Positions 1 through 8,092 of a stretch of DNA of 64,000 bases are shown piece by piece. The DNA is from Cyclobacteriaceae bacterium. GTDB lineage: Bacteria > Bacteroidota > Bacteroidia > Cytophagales > Cyclobacteriaceae. The notes beneath the pieces were generated by a model. The model was given only the letters and a program-made list of their open reading frames with translations, had not been told where the DNA came from and did no database searches. Location: positions 310,001 to 374,000 of the forward strand of contig JAEUUA010000013.1 in assembly GCA_016787755.1 (NCBI GenBank), in the 5' to 3' direction. Both the position numbers and the translations under genes were made by a program. Within the stretch, counting starts at the first letter, position 1, and each line of letters starts with the position of its first letter.

Positions 1-1
1 G

Positions 2-37
2 AATAATGCGAATGAAATGAGTACGTATATTTGTTAA
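2..37 (+). CDS. Possible 3' end of an upstream gene
   Basis: An open frame enters from the window edge and closes with TAA at 35-37, directly before the moaD start codon. Only eleven codons are visible (NNANEMSTYIC), too few to identify a family. The tight junction with moaD suggests an upstream Moco or co-transcribed gene, but this could equally be chance. Confidence 0.25.
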   Translation, partial: NNANEMSTYIC

Positions 38-277
38 ATGATTGTAAAAGTGAAAGCATTTGGCGTCTCACGCGATATTTTGGGCGGCCGCGAGGTGGAA
101 TTAGAGATGAGCGGTAATTCGGTAGGTGATTTGCGTAAGAGTCTTTCCTCGCAATTTCCAAAATTGGATAAGCTAAACTCGCTCTTTATTGCTGTTAATC
201 AGGAATATGCTGCAGACGACAAAGCTATTTTGATTTCTGATGAAATCGCGTTGATTCCCCCTGTGAGCGGAGGTTAA
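38..277 (+). CDS. moaD: Molybdopterin synthase small subunit MoaD
   Basis: Sulfur carrier of molybdopterin synthase. After C-terminal thiocarboxylation it donates sulfur to precursor Z (cPMP) in the MoaD2-MoaE2 complex of the cytoplasm. The 79-residue length is normal for the family, the fold pattern (KVKAFGVSRDILGG at the start) is that of the ubiquitin-like ThiS/MoaD group, and the protein ends in the obligatory Gly-Gly (PPVSGG). MoaE follows after 11 bases, which separates it from ThiS. Start is the ATG immediately after an upstream TAA, so it is probably translationally linked to a gene outside the window. Confidence 0.93.
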   Translation: MIVKVKAFGVSRDILGGREVELEMSGNSVGDLRKSLSSQFPKLDKLNSLFIAVNQEYAADDKAILISDEIALIPPVSGG

Positions 278-288
278 ATCAGAATTCC

Positions 289-699
289 ATGATTGAGATT
301 ACGAATCAACCCATAGATGTTCAGAAAATAATATCAGCAGCTTCGCGTCATGAAGCTGGTGCTGTCAATACGTTTATAGGAACGGTTAGAAATAATACCT
401 TAGGCAATAAAGTGATTAAGCTTGAATATGAAGCCTATGAACCCATGGCCATTTCTGAAATAGAGAAAATAATTAATCAGGCTATTGACCAATGGAAGCT
501 TACGGGTTTTTCAGTAAGTCACCGGGTTGGAGTTCTACTACCTGGTGAAATTGCCGTGGTGGTGGCCGTTTCCACACCGCATAGAAAGAATTCTTTCGCG
601 GCCTGTCAATTTATTATCGATACGCTTAAACAAACCGTACCCATCTGGAAGCGAGAGTTTTTTGAAAATGGAAACGAGTGGGTCTCTGCCCACCCGTAA
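289..699 (+). CDS. moaE: Molybdopterin synthase catalytic subunit MoaE
   Basis: Catalytic partner of MoaD, converting cyclic pyranopterin monophosphate to molybdopterin. The 136-residue protein carries the family features: GAVNTFIGTVR near residue 25, a HRVG segment near 80, and the lysine-bearing tail DTLKQTVPIWKREFF near residues 110-125, which contributes the active-site lysines. The gene lies 11 bases after moaD and surely shares its transcript. moaC and moeA lie about 6 kb downstream, beyond an unrelated module. Confidence 0.95.
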   Translation: MIEITNQPIDVQKIISAASRHEAGAVNTFIGTVRNNTLGNKVIKLEYEAYEPMAISEIEKIINQAIDQWKLTGFSVSHRVGVLLPGEIAVVVAVSTPHRKNSFAACQFIIDTLKQTVPIWKREFFENGNEWVSAHP

Positions 700-707
700 C
701 TCGCTTA

Positions 708-848
708 TTAAATCTGACTGATAATCATCACTGCCAACGTTATGATCGCAACCGCAATCAGCAACCCGGAGGAGATTACGATTAGTAAATCCCGATTAAT
801 CGGGTTTACCTGAAAACCTGAGAACAGGCTTCTTCCAATTGTTTTCAT
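708..848 (-). CDS. Small single-pass membrane protein, unknown
   Basis: A 46-codon frame starting at ATG 848-846 and ending with TAA at 710-708. It has a basic N-terminus (MKTIGRSLFSGFQVNPINRD) followed by one strongly hydrophobic stretch of about 24 residues (LLIVISSGLLIAVAIITLAV and on), so it would be a short one-helix inner membrane protein with its N-terminus inside. No family was recognised and no ribosome-binding sequence is visible, which is normal for Bacteroidota. It lies convergent to moaE with an 8-base gap. It is supported only by the composition of the helix. Confidence 0.4.
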   Translation of the reverse strand: MKTIGRSLFSGFQVNPINRDLLIVISSGLLIAVAIITLAVMIISQI

Positions 849-1189
849 GTACCAACTAGTTTATAGACTCAGCAAAGTTAACAAAAGACCCTCAGAAAAA
901 GTTTAAATTAAAAATGCGTTGATAGTGAAAGTAATATTTCAATCGATTGCTTGATGAAAATAGTTACAGAATAAGTTAAATGCTGTAGAGGTAATATACT
1001 AGTAAACGGATAGTTATCTTAAAAATCAAGAATTCTACATATTTCTGTAAAATATGTAATGAATAAGACCAGATATTTCAAATTGTGCCACCATCTAACT
1101 CCGCAGCGGTTGAAATATTTACTTGAATTAGCTTTTTACTTGTATCTTTTAGGAGATCCTGCATTTTATATCTGAATAACCTAAAAGCT
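849..1189. other. Intergenic region, 341 bases
   Basis: AT-rich stretch between a minus-strand small ORF and the plus-strand sigma factor gene. No coding frame, RNA gene or repeat could be supported. It must hold the promoter of the four-gene module that follows; TATCTTTT at 1143-1150 resembles a Bacteroidota -7 element and AGGAG at 1151-1155 resembles a ribosome-binding site. Confidence 0.4.
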
Positions 1190-1750
1190 TTGATTAAAGT
1201 AGAGCCTTTAACTGCCCAGCAAAGTGAAGATGAGCTTATACGTAACGCCCAACATGATGCTCAGGCTTTTAAACCTATTTATGAAAAATATTTCAAAAGG
1301 TTATTCCTTTTCATCCTTCACCGGATTGGAGAAAAGGAGTTATCAGCCGACTTAACTCAACAAGTGTTTTTAAAGGCTTTGGGAAATCTTGCGAGATTTA
1401 AAATTCAGGGAGCTCCCTTTTCGGCCTGGTTATATAGAATTGCCATTAATGAGTGCAATGATTATTTCAGAAAAAGCAAGAATGCCCGATTGGTTGTGCT
1501 GCAGGACAACCACCTGGACTTGCTCTTCGAAGAATTAACTGATGAAAATACAGTAGACGATCTGAAAAGGCGATTGCCTTTAATTCTTTCAAAATTAAAT
1601 GCACACGAATTGCAATTGATACAACTCAGGTTCTTTGAAGAACGGCCTTTCAAAGAGATTGGTAATATTTTAGGTACTACTGAAAATAATTCAAAAGTTA
1701 AAACCTATCGAATACTAGATAAAATGAAAAAACTATTCCTAGCCAAATGA
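1190..1750 (+). CDS. ECF-type RNA polymerase sigma factor
   Basis: Alternative sigma factor of the extracytoplasmic-function group, predicted to direct RNA polymerase to a small regulon. Region 2 spans about residues 25-95 (YEKYFKRLFLFILHRIG, then TQQVFLKALGNL and FSAWLYRIAINECNDYFRK). Region 4 spans about 130-180 (ELQLIQLRFFEERPFKEIG as helix-turn-helix). At 186 residues it is a minimal ECF factor. The start is uncertain: the frame has TTG at 1190, while an upstream ATT at 1163 lies seven bases after an AGGAG. The stop overlaps the next gene as ATGA, so sigma and membrane protein are translationally coupled, as is usual for sigma/anti-sigma pairs. Confidence 0.88.
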   Translation: MIKVEPLTAQQSEDELIRNAQHDAQAFKPIYEKYFKRLFLFILHRIGEKELSADLTQQVFLKALGNLARFKIQGAPFSAWLYRIAINECNDYFRKSKNARLVVLQDNHLDLLFEELTDENTVDDLKRRLPLILSKLNAHELQLIQLRFFEERPFKEIGNILGTTENNSKVKTYRILDKMKKLFLAK

Positions 1751-2457
1751 AAGTTAACATCATGAATCAGGCACCCGAAGTAGCCGATGAAGAAATCGAA
1801 CGCTACATGAAATTTGACAATCTGTTGGCTTTAAAAAAAGCAGCTGATGCCCGTAAACTAATGCAGGTTAAAATAATAACTGTTTCATCCATAATAACGG
1901 GAGTTATTTTATTTTCACTCTATCTTTTTAATGATAACAAGGTTGAAAACCAGAATTATAAAGAGTTATCAAAAGAAATTGAAAGTGCAGAACCGGAATT
2001 GCAAACTACCCCTCCCATTGCTTTGCCTCTCGAGAAAGAAAAAAGGGAACCAGAAAAAATAAAAGAACAAAAATTCGTAAACGAGAAACCAATCTCAGAG
2101 AAAAGAACAGAAACCAAATCGCAAGTTCCGGTTATAGGATATCAGGAGGCCGAACCTGTTTTAGGCTACACTCATCTATACGAATATTTGAACCAGGAAT
2201 TAACATACCCCCCGGAAGCGTTAGCCGATTCCATTCAAGGGATACTGACGGTAAGTTTTATTATTAATAAAGAAGGCAAGCCTGAAAATATTTCAATTCA
2301 AAATAGTCTTGGACAGGCCTTTGATAGGGAAGCTTTACTTCTGATTAATAATATGCCGGCATGGAAGCCAGCCTTACGAAATAATAATCCGACACCAAGT
2401 AAAGTTTCGTTGCCACTAACCTTCCAAATAAAGAAAGTTAAAATTAAGAAGCCATGA
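1747..2457 (+). CDS. Single-pass membrane protein with TonB C-terminal domain, possible anti-sigma
   Basis: The 236-residue protein has a cytoplasmic N-terminus of about 38 residues (EEIERYMKFDNLLALKKAAD), one transmembrane helix near 41-62, a charged Glu/Lys-rich linker, and a C-terminal TonB-type domain from about 145 (YPPEALADSIQGILTVSFII and a later FDREALLLINNMPAWKPA). TonB domains contact outer-membrane or envelope partners. Its place directly after an ECF sigma gene, with a four-base overlap at both ends, suggests that the short cytoplasmic segment binds the sigma factor. That role is inference; no classical zinc-containing anti-sigma motif (HxxxCxxC) is present. Confidence 0.7.
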   Translation: MKVNIMNQAPEVADEEIERYMKFDNLLALKKAADARKLMQVKIITVSSIITGVILFSLYLFNDNKVENQNYKELSKEIESAEPELQTTPPIALPLEKEKREPEKIKEQKFVNEKPISEKRTETKSQVPVIGYQEAEPVLGYTHLYEYLNQELTYPPEALADSIQGILTVSFIINKEGKPENISIQNSLGQAFDREALLLINNMPAWKPALRNNNPTPSKVSLPLTFQIKKVKIKKP

Positions 2458-4850
2458 GATTGATTGTTTTATACGCGTTTCTCATGATAACACTGACTAC
2501 TCATGCTCAGCAATATAAGCGAATGTCATCGATTGTGTTACCTATTCAATTAACGGAGATGCAATCTGCCTGGGTTGATTTAGACCGGGATAGTCTGTTG
2601 GATATTTTGATTACAGGAATAGATGCAACAAACAACGTAAGGATAGTTGCCTTAAAAAACCAGCTTTCAAAATTTGAATTTCATGATTTAGGCATAACAG
2701 GTTTCAAGCAGGGTGTTTTTGAACTAGCTGATTTTGATGGTGATAATTTTATTGATCTGATTATTTCCGGAAAAACGTTAATCAATACGGACGCAACATT
2801 TGAATTTATCAATCAAGGAAATTTTCAATTTAGCAAACAAAATAAATTGACAAGTTCTTTCGGATACATTCTTAAAATAGCCGACCTAAATCAGGATGGT
2901 AATAAAGAAATTATTCAAGCTGGTAAAAAAGGTACTTCACATTTTTTCGAAATCTGGACACTCAAGAATTCAGCATTTGAGCGTGTTTATGACACAACGG
3001 GGTTAATAATAAATTCCATAATACCTGAAGATTTTAATCGCGATGGACAAACCGACTTGTGGTTGAGTGGAACGAGTACTAGCCCCTTCTGTTCAACCTT
3101 ATCTCAAAAAAGAAATTTTATATATGAATATAAAAATGTTATAAATCCAGTAGCTGGAATCGGTCAAAAAGGTGATTTTAATAATGACGGTTGGTTTGAT
3201 GTTGCTGTTTCAGGAATTGATTCGAATCAAAAAACAAAAAATGTTTTATATATAAATCAGGGCGGCACGTTCGCAGATTCACTTCTCACTCAATCCTTAA
3301 AAGCCAATCAGGTTTTTGCTGCTGATCTTAATTCAAACGGACTTACTGATTTAAGCTTTCATGGCATTGATTACAACGGCAAAAAGTCAAATATTATCCT
3401 AACAGGAATTGGATCAGACAATCTTGATACGCTAGGTATAATTCACCAACATTTTGGAGATTTGGATCGTGATGGTGACCTTGATCTATATCAGCTGAGG
3501 GACTCATTGGGTGTTAAAAAAATTTCACTCTTTGAAAATGTAACGCTGGAGAAAAATAGGTTTCCTGCATCGCCTCCTCTTGCTTGTGCCTTTTCAACTT
3601 ATAACAAAACTTATATTTTCTGGGAGACTTCTGTAGATGATCATACACCATACGCTGCGCTTACTTATGATCTTTACCTTTCTAAGGTGAATGATAAATC
3701 TACGATAACACCCAACTTCAGCCTTGTCGATCAAACAAGGATGATTACTTCCTACGGAAATAAGGGTACCTCCACGGCCGCAGTAATTCAAAACTTAAGT
3801 GATGATCGGTACAATTATTTTATTCAGGCAATAGACAACTCCTTATATGGAGGAAGTTCGTGCAAGGGTTCAGTTATTCCATGTTTTGATTTAAAGCGAA
3901 CTGATCTTCAGGCTTGTAAGAATGATACCATTGTACTTACAAGCCCTGATTATGGGTACTGGTTTTCTAGTTCAAAAGGATTTTTAGGCAAATCCAATTC
4001 ATTTAAATTCGTAGCCACAGCATCCGATACAATATTCTCTTTTGTCCCTCAGGTAAATGACTGCGCTAAAAATAGCGCGTGGGCAATATCGGTCAATGAT
4101 TCTATTGCGCTCGAGAAAGAGACAATAATCGTCTGCATTAATAGCGAAATCAAATTAGGTATTGCTGCAGGCTGGCCTTCTGTTCAATGGATAATTAATA
4201 ACCAAGTTATTAGTACACGAGATACAATACCTTATAAAATTACAAAGGAAGATACTATCCATGTTGTAGCGAGCAACTCAGGATTATGCACCTATAAAAA
4301 GGATTTCATCATCAAAATCAGCCAACCTGTACTAACTATTGATAATAATATGTTCAAAATCATGAAAGGTCAATCGGTTACTCTTTCTGCAGCAGGGGTT
4401 GGCCAGTTTAAATGGTCACCTGCTGGTAGTCTGAATAATTCAACACTGGCAAGTCCCACTGCTACTCCAATAACAACAACAGTCTACACAGCCTTGTTAA
4501 CAGATTCCATTAATTGTTATGCTACCGGCCAAATTACTGTTGAGGTAACGGAAACAGCATTTGTTCCTAATCTTTTCACACCCAATCAGGACGGCAAAAA
4601 TGATGTTCTGAAAGTCTATGGGCTCACCTCTTCACAACGACTGAGATTCCAAATATTTAACCGGGAAGGCAGCCTCGTTTATGAAGCCAATGACGAATTA
4701 ATGGCAACTTCAACGGGCTGGAATGGAACATCAAATGGGGTAGCACAGCCCCCTGGGTTATACTATTGGAAAGTGGAAGGAGAAACAACGCGGGGTGAGA
4801 AAATACTTTTAAACGGAAAACAATCGGGATCCATTCTGCTAATTCGTTAA
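2454..4850 (+). CDS. Secreted FG-GAP propeller protein with T9SS type B sorting domain
   Basis: A 798-residue exported protein. Signal peptide at 1-18 (LYAFLMITLTTHAQ). Seven FG-GAP/VCBS-like repeats follow with calcium-loop motifs, for example LDRDSLLDI, FDGDNFIDL, LNQDGNKEI, FNRDGQTDL, FNNDGWFDV, LNSNGLTDL and LDRDGDLDL, the number expected for one seven-bladed propeller. Ig-like segments lie in the middle. The last 90 residues (FVPNLFTPNQDGKNDVLKVY onward, ending SGSILLIR) are a gliding-motility-associated sorting domain that takes cargo through the type IX system. It is coupled to the preceding TonB-domain gene by ATGA and is followed one base later by a PorP/SprF-type gene, the usual partner of such cargo. 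Confidence 0.85.
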   Translation: MRLIVLYAFLMITLTTHAQQYKRMSSIVLPIQLTEMQSAWVDLDRDSLLDILITGIDATNNVRIVALKNQLSKFEFHDLGITGFKQGVFELADFDGDNFIDLIISGKTLINTDATFEFINQGNFQFSKQNKLTSSFGYILKIADLNQDGNKEIIQAGKKGTSHFFEIWTLKNSAFERVYDTTGLIINSIIPEDFNRDGQTDLWLSGTSTSPFCSTLSQKRNFIYEYKNVINPVAGIGQKGDFNNDGWFDVAVSGIDSNQKTKNVLYINQGGTFADSLLTQSLKANQVFAADLNSNGLTDLSFHGIDYNGKKSNIILTGIGSDNLDTLGIIHQHFGDLDRDGDLDLYQLRDSLGVKKISLFENVTLEKNRFPASPPLACAFSTYNKTYIFWETSVDDHTPYAALTYDLYLSKVNDKSTITPNFSLVDQTRMITSYGNKGTSTAAVIQNLSDDRYNYFIQAIDNSLYGGSSCKGSVIPCFDLKRTDLQACKNDTIVLTSPDYGYWFSSSKGFLGKSNSFKFVATASDTIFSFVPQVNDCAKNSAWAISVNDSIALEKETIIVCINSEIKLGIAAGWPSVQWIINNQVISTRDTIPYKITKEDTIHVVASNSGLCTYKKDFIIKISQPVLTIDNNMFKIMKGQSVTLSAAGVGQFKWSPAGSLNNSTLASPTATPITTTVYTALLTDSINCYATGQITVEVTETAFVPNLFTPNQDGKNDVLKVYGLTSSQRLRFQIFNREGSLVYEANDELMATSTGWNGTSNGVAQPPGLYYWKVEGETTRGEKILLNGKQSGSILLIR

Positions 4851-4851
4851 A

Positions 4852-6384
4852 ATGAATTACTGGTTACGAACAAGCATCACAATACTGATCACTCTTTACA
4901 CTAGTAAATCGACTGCCCAATATTTTCAATATTCCCAATATAATTTTACGAAGCTGCGTGTAAATCCTGCCATGATGGGTTTGAATAACTATGGAACTGC
5001 ATCCATCAATTACAGAAATCAAAAAACAGGAAGCGACTTTGCCATTTCAAGTAATTTTCTTGCCCTATCCATGCCGCTCGTCAACCAAAGCACAGGTCGC
5101 GCCTGGTCAGGAGTTGGAATTTCGTTGATGAGTGATCGGACAGCAGGTGTATTCTCTACCCAGGAGGCAACATTAAGTTATGCAGCAAATATTCAAATCA
5201 GCAGGCGTCAGCTTCTTTCTATTGGATTCAAAGGATTGTATCAATCAAGAAGGATAAATCTCAATGGATTTTATACAGGTTCTCAATACATTCCTGATCG
5301 TGGGTTCGATCAGGGTGTTTTCAATGGCGAAGGTTTTTCGCAATTAACTAATAGCTTTTTTACTGTCAGCAGTGGTATCTACTGGCAAGAAACGGATCGA
5401 TACAATAGACCCGTAAATTATTTAGGGTTTTCCTTTTTTGATATCAATAAACCAAATGATTCTTTTTTAGATTTTCCAAACAAACTATCTACCACTTTGG
5501 TATTGAACGGAGGATTTAAAATTTATCAAGAAGGAGATATTTCTGTTTTTCCCGAAATCCTTTACACACTCTCTTCAGCAAATAATTTAGTGAATGCTGG
5601 ATTTCGCTTTCAATACGACATTCGATCAGTACCTAATCAAATTGCAGCACAACTAGATGTACTGGCAAAATACGTTCCTGGCAGATCAGGTATTCTGGGT
5701 TTTCAATTCCATACCGATAAGGTCTCAATAGGAGCAAGCTATGACTTTCCAATATTCAAAAAGAATGTTGGGAACTTGGGTGCGTTAGAGATTGCTCTCG
5801 AATTACGCAAACTGGTTGACCCTAAAAAAAGAATTAAAAACAGAAACTCAAATCAACAGAAACAGCCGACTGCTAAAGGTAAACCTACAATTAAGTCAAA
5901 AACAAAGGCGCTCATAAAAGCAGATTCGATGAGCGTTATTAAAAATGATTCTACAGATCATGCTTTATCGTCTGGTTTAATCGAGTCAGTAGAGACCCAG
6001 GCAAGCAGTGGCTTAATTAAGCACGAACCTTTGTTGATTGAAAAGATCGTTCTCAATTTTCATTTCGAATACAATTCTGTTGACCTTGATGATGAAACAA
6101 AAACTTTCCTGAGCGATTTGGCAACCACCCTTGAAGCCAATGAGAACCTCAACCTATCGATAATTGGTCATACGGACAATCTGGGATCTTCAAAATTCAA
6201 TCAACACCTTTCCTTAAGACGAGCAAACGCTATTAAGCACTTTCTTGTAAAAAGAAACATTAACCCTGCACGATTAACAACTGACGGAAAAGGATTAGAG
6301 GAGCCTATTGCTGATAATGAAACCGATGAAGGACGAGCAAAAAACAGGCGAGTTGAATTAAAGATTTATCAGCGGAATGATTAA
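4852..6384 (+). CDS. PorP/SprF-type outer membrane protein fused to OmpA domain
   Basis: The 510-residue protein starts with a signal peptide (1-22, ending STAQ), then the PorP/SprF signature (YFQYSQYNFTKLRVNPAMMG) and a beta-barrel-like region to about 325. A basic, Lys/Asn/Ser-rich linker follows to about 400, then an OmpA-like peptidoglycan-binding domain (IVLNFHFEYNSVDLDDE, IIGHTDNLGSSKFNQHLSLRRA, RAKNRRVELKI). PorP/SprF proteins help export or anchor T9SS cargo at the cell surface; OmpA domains tie the barrel to the cell wall. Ordinary PorP/SprF proteins end after the barrel at 300-360 residues, so the fusion is notable. Its cargo is likely the preceding gene, one base upstream. Confidence 0.85.
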   Translation: MNYWLRTSITILITLYTSKSTAQYFQYSQYNFTKLRVNPAMMGLNNYGTASINYRNQKTGSDFAISSNFLALSMPLVNQSTGRAWSGVGISLMSDRTAGVFSTQEATLSYAANIQISRRQLLSIGFKGLYQSRRINLNGFYTGSQYIPDRGFDQGVFNGEGFSQLTNSFFTVSSGIYWQETDRYNRPVNYLGFSFFDINKPNDSFLDFPNKLSTTLVLNGGFKIYQEGDISVFPEILYTLSSANNLVNAGFRFQYDIRSVPNQIAAQLDVLAKYVPGRSGILGFQFHTDKVSIGASYDFPIFKKNVGNLGALEIALELRKLVDPKKRIKNRNSNQQKQPTAKGKPTIKSKTKALIKADSMSVIKNDSTDHALSSGLIESVETQASSGLIKHEPLLIEKIVLNFHFEYNSVDLDDETKTFLSDLATTLEANENLNLSIIGHTDNLGSSKFNQHLSLRRANAIKHFLVKRNINPARLTTDGKGLEEPIADNETDEGRAKNRRVELKIYQRND

Positions 6385-6854
6385 CGTTTAAAATCCTTCT
6401 TTCCACCACGCTTCTCTAGCAACTTGATTTCTTCAATTACCATTTCGTGTGACAAGGCTTTGCACATATCGTAGATGGTTAGCGCAGCCACAGAAGCAGC
6501 AGTCAACGCCTCCATTTCCACTCCCGTTTTTGCTGTAATTGCAGATTCTGTTTGAATAATAGCTCGCTCCTTCTCTATCTCAATTTTAATCTTACAATCT
6601 TCCAGATTTAAAGCATGGCAGAATGGAATCAACTCATGGGTTTTCTTGGCAGCCATTACTCCAGCAATGATAGCCGTTTGAAATACAGGACCCTTTTTAG
6701 TTATCAACTCATTGCCTTGCATGCGACCGATAATTTCCTTGCCCAAAAAAATAGATGCCTGAGCTCGTGCCAGTCGCTTTGTAATCTTTTTCTCAGAAAC
6801 ATCAACCATTTTCGGGTTGCCAGTAGCGTCAATATGTGTAAATTGTTTCTTCAT
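6381..6854 (-). CDS. moaC: Cyclic pyranopterin monophosphate synthase MoaC
   Basis: Converts the MoaA product 3',8-cyclo-GTP to cyclic pyranopterin monophosphate, the second chemical step of molybdenum cofactor synthesis. The 157-residue length is typical. Conserved motifs are visible: MVDVSEKKITKRLARA at the N-terminus, KKTHELIPFCHAL near 70, and the active-site segment EMEALTAASVAALTIYDMCK near 113-135. The gene is convergent with the PorP-OmpA gene, overlapping it by four bases at the stop codons, and is divergent from moeA with a 45-base gap that must hold both promoters. Confidence 0.96.
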   Translation of the reverse strand: MKKQFTHIDATGNPKMVDVSEKKITKRLARAQASIFLGKEIIGRMQGNELITKKGPVFQTAIIAGVMAAKKTHELIPFCHALNLEDCKIKIEIEKERAIIQTESAITAKTGVEMEALTAASVAALTIYDMCKALSHEMVIEEIKLLEKRGGKKDFKR

Positions 6855-6899
6855 AATCTGATTAGGACAGGATTTACTATGGTCAAAGTTAGTTAAAAC

Positions 6900-8090
6900 A
6901 TGATACCCGTTTCAGAGGCAACCTCAATAATTCAATCTCACTCTATTGAAACTGCGAAAGAGGAAATTACGATTCAACATGCGTGTGGAAGGATTTTGCG
7001 CGAAGAAGTACGGGCCGACCGCGACTTCCCACCTTTTGATCGTGTAACGATGGATGGCATCGCTATAAGCTTTCAAGCCTTCAAAAAGGGAATTCAGAAA
7101 TTTCAGATCGAAGGAATTCAAGCGGCAGGTGAACAAACTAAACGGCTAAACAACAACGATTCTTGCATTGAAGTGATGACCGGTGCTATGCTACCGATTG
7201 GCACGGATACAATTATTCGATACGAAGACCTTGAGATAAAAGATCAGGCCGCCATTCTTCTTATTCAAGACATTCAAAAAAATCAAAATATTCATTCACA
7301 AGGACAAGACGCGAAGCGCAATGAAGTCCTACTTGCGCCAGGTATTACTCTTTCACCCGCTGAAGTTGCGCTGCTTGCTTCGGTTGGAAAAAAGACGGTA
7401 CTGGTTTCTTCTTTTCCAAAAACTGCTATCATCTCAACTGGAGATGAGTTGATTCCCGTAGATCTCATTCCACTTCCCTATCAAATCAGAAGGTCTAATA
7501 GTTATGCCTTGCAAGCGGCACTTCACGAATTAGGTTGTCAGGCAGATCAATACCACATTCCTGACCAAGAGGAGATTTTAGAACCCGAGGTGAAAAAAAT
7601 TCTCGCGCATTATCAACTCATTATTTTTTCGGGTGGAGTGTCCAGGGGAAAATTTGATTTTGTTCCTCAAACGTTGGAACGCAATGGAATTCAAAAACGA
7701 TTTCATCAGGTGAGTCAAAAGCCAGGCAAGCCACTTTGGTTTGGTACTTCGTCCAATCATGTTGTGTTTGCCCTTCCGGGGAATCCCGTTTCAACCTACA
7801 TGTGTTTCTATCGCTATATAAAACCATGGCTACTGAAAAGCTTAACGGGAGCAACAAAACAAAACACAGCCATCCTTGCTAAGGATTTTTCTTTCAAACC
7901 TCCACTTACTTATTTTTTACAAGTGAGTGCTCACCTTGAACAGGGACAATTAAAAGCTTATCCGTCAGCAGGCGGAGGCTCCGGAGATTTTGCAAACTTG
8001 AAAGACGTAGATGGGTTTATCGAGTTGCCTGCTCAAACAACCGATTTTAAAGCAGGTCAGGCGTTCAATTATTATCCATTTCGAAAGTAA
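6900..8090 (+). CDS. moeA: Molybdopterin molybdenumtransferase MoeA
   Basis: Inserts molybdate into adenylated molybdopterin to give active cofactor. The 396-residue protein shows the expected domains: N-terminal MoeA domain (HACGRILREEVRADRDFPPF, DGIAI), central MoCF-binding domain with ISTGDEL and FSGGVSRGKFDF, then PGNPVSTYMCFYRYIKP, and the small C-terminal domain (GGGSGDFANLKDVDGFIELP). It faces moaC across a short gap. Two bases separate its stop from the permease gene that follows, so cofactor and glycerate genes probably share a transcript, though no functional link is known. Confidence 0.95.
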   Translation: MIPVSEATSIIQSHSIETAKEEITIQHACGRILREEVRADRDFPPFDRVTMDGIAISFQAFKKGIQKFQIEGIQAAGEQTKRLNNNDSCIEVMTGAMLPIGTDTIIRYEDLEIKDQAAILLIQDIQKNQNIHSQGQDAKRNEVLLAPGITLSPAEVALLASVGKKTVLVSSFPKTAIISTGDELIPVDLIPLPYQIRRSNSYALQAALHELGCQADQYHIPDQEEILEPEVKKILAHYQLIIFSGGVSRGKFDFVPQTLERNGIQKRFHQVSQKPGKPLWFGTSSNHVVFALPGNPVSTYMCFYRYIKPWLLKSLTGATKQNTAILAKDFSFKPPLTYFLQVSAHLEQGQLKAYPSAGGGSGDFANLKDVDGFIELPAQTTDFKAGQAFNYYPFRK

Positions 8091-8092
8091 TA

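Noticed and set aside
849..1189. Possible riboswitch or small RNA before the sigma gene
   Set aside because: No stable hairpin series or conserved motif could be seen by eye in this AT-rich stretch.
6615..6896. Plus-strand ORF opposite moaC
   Set aside because: Lies antisense to a clear moaC frame and shows no recognisable protein features.
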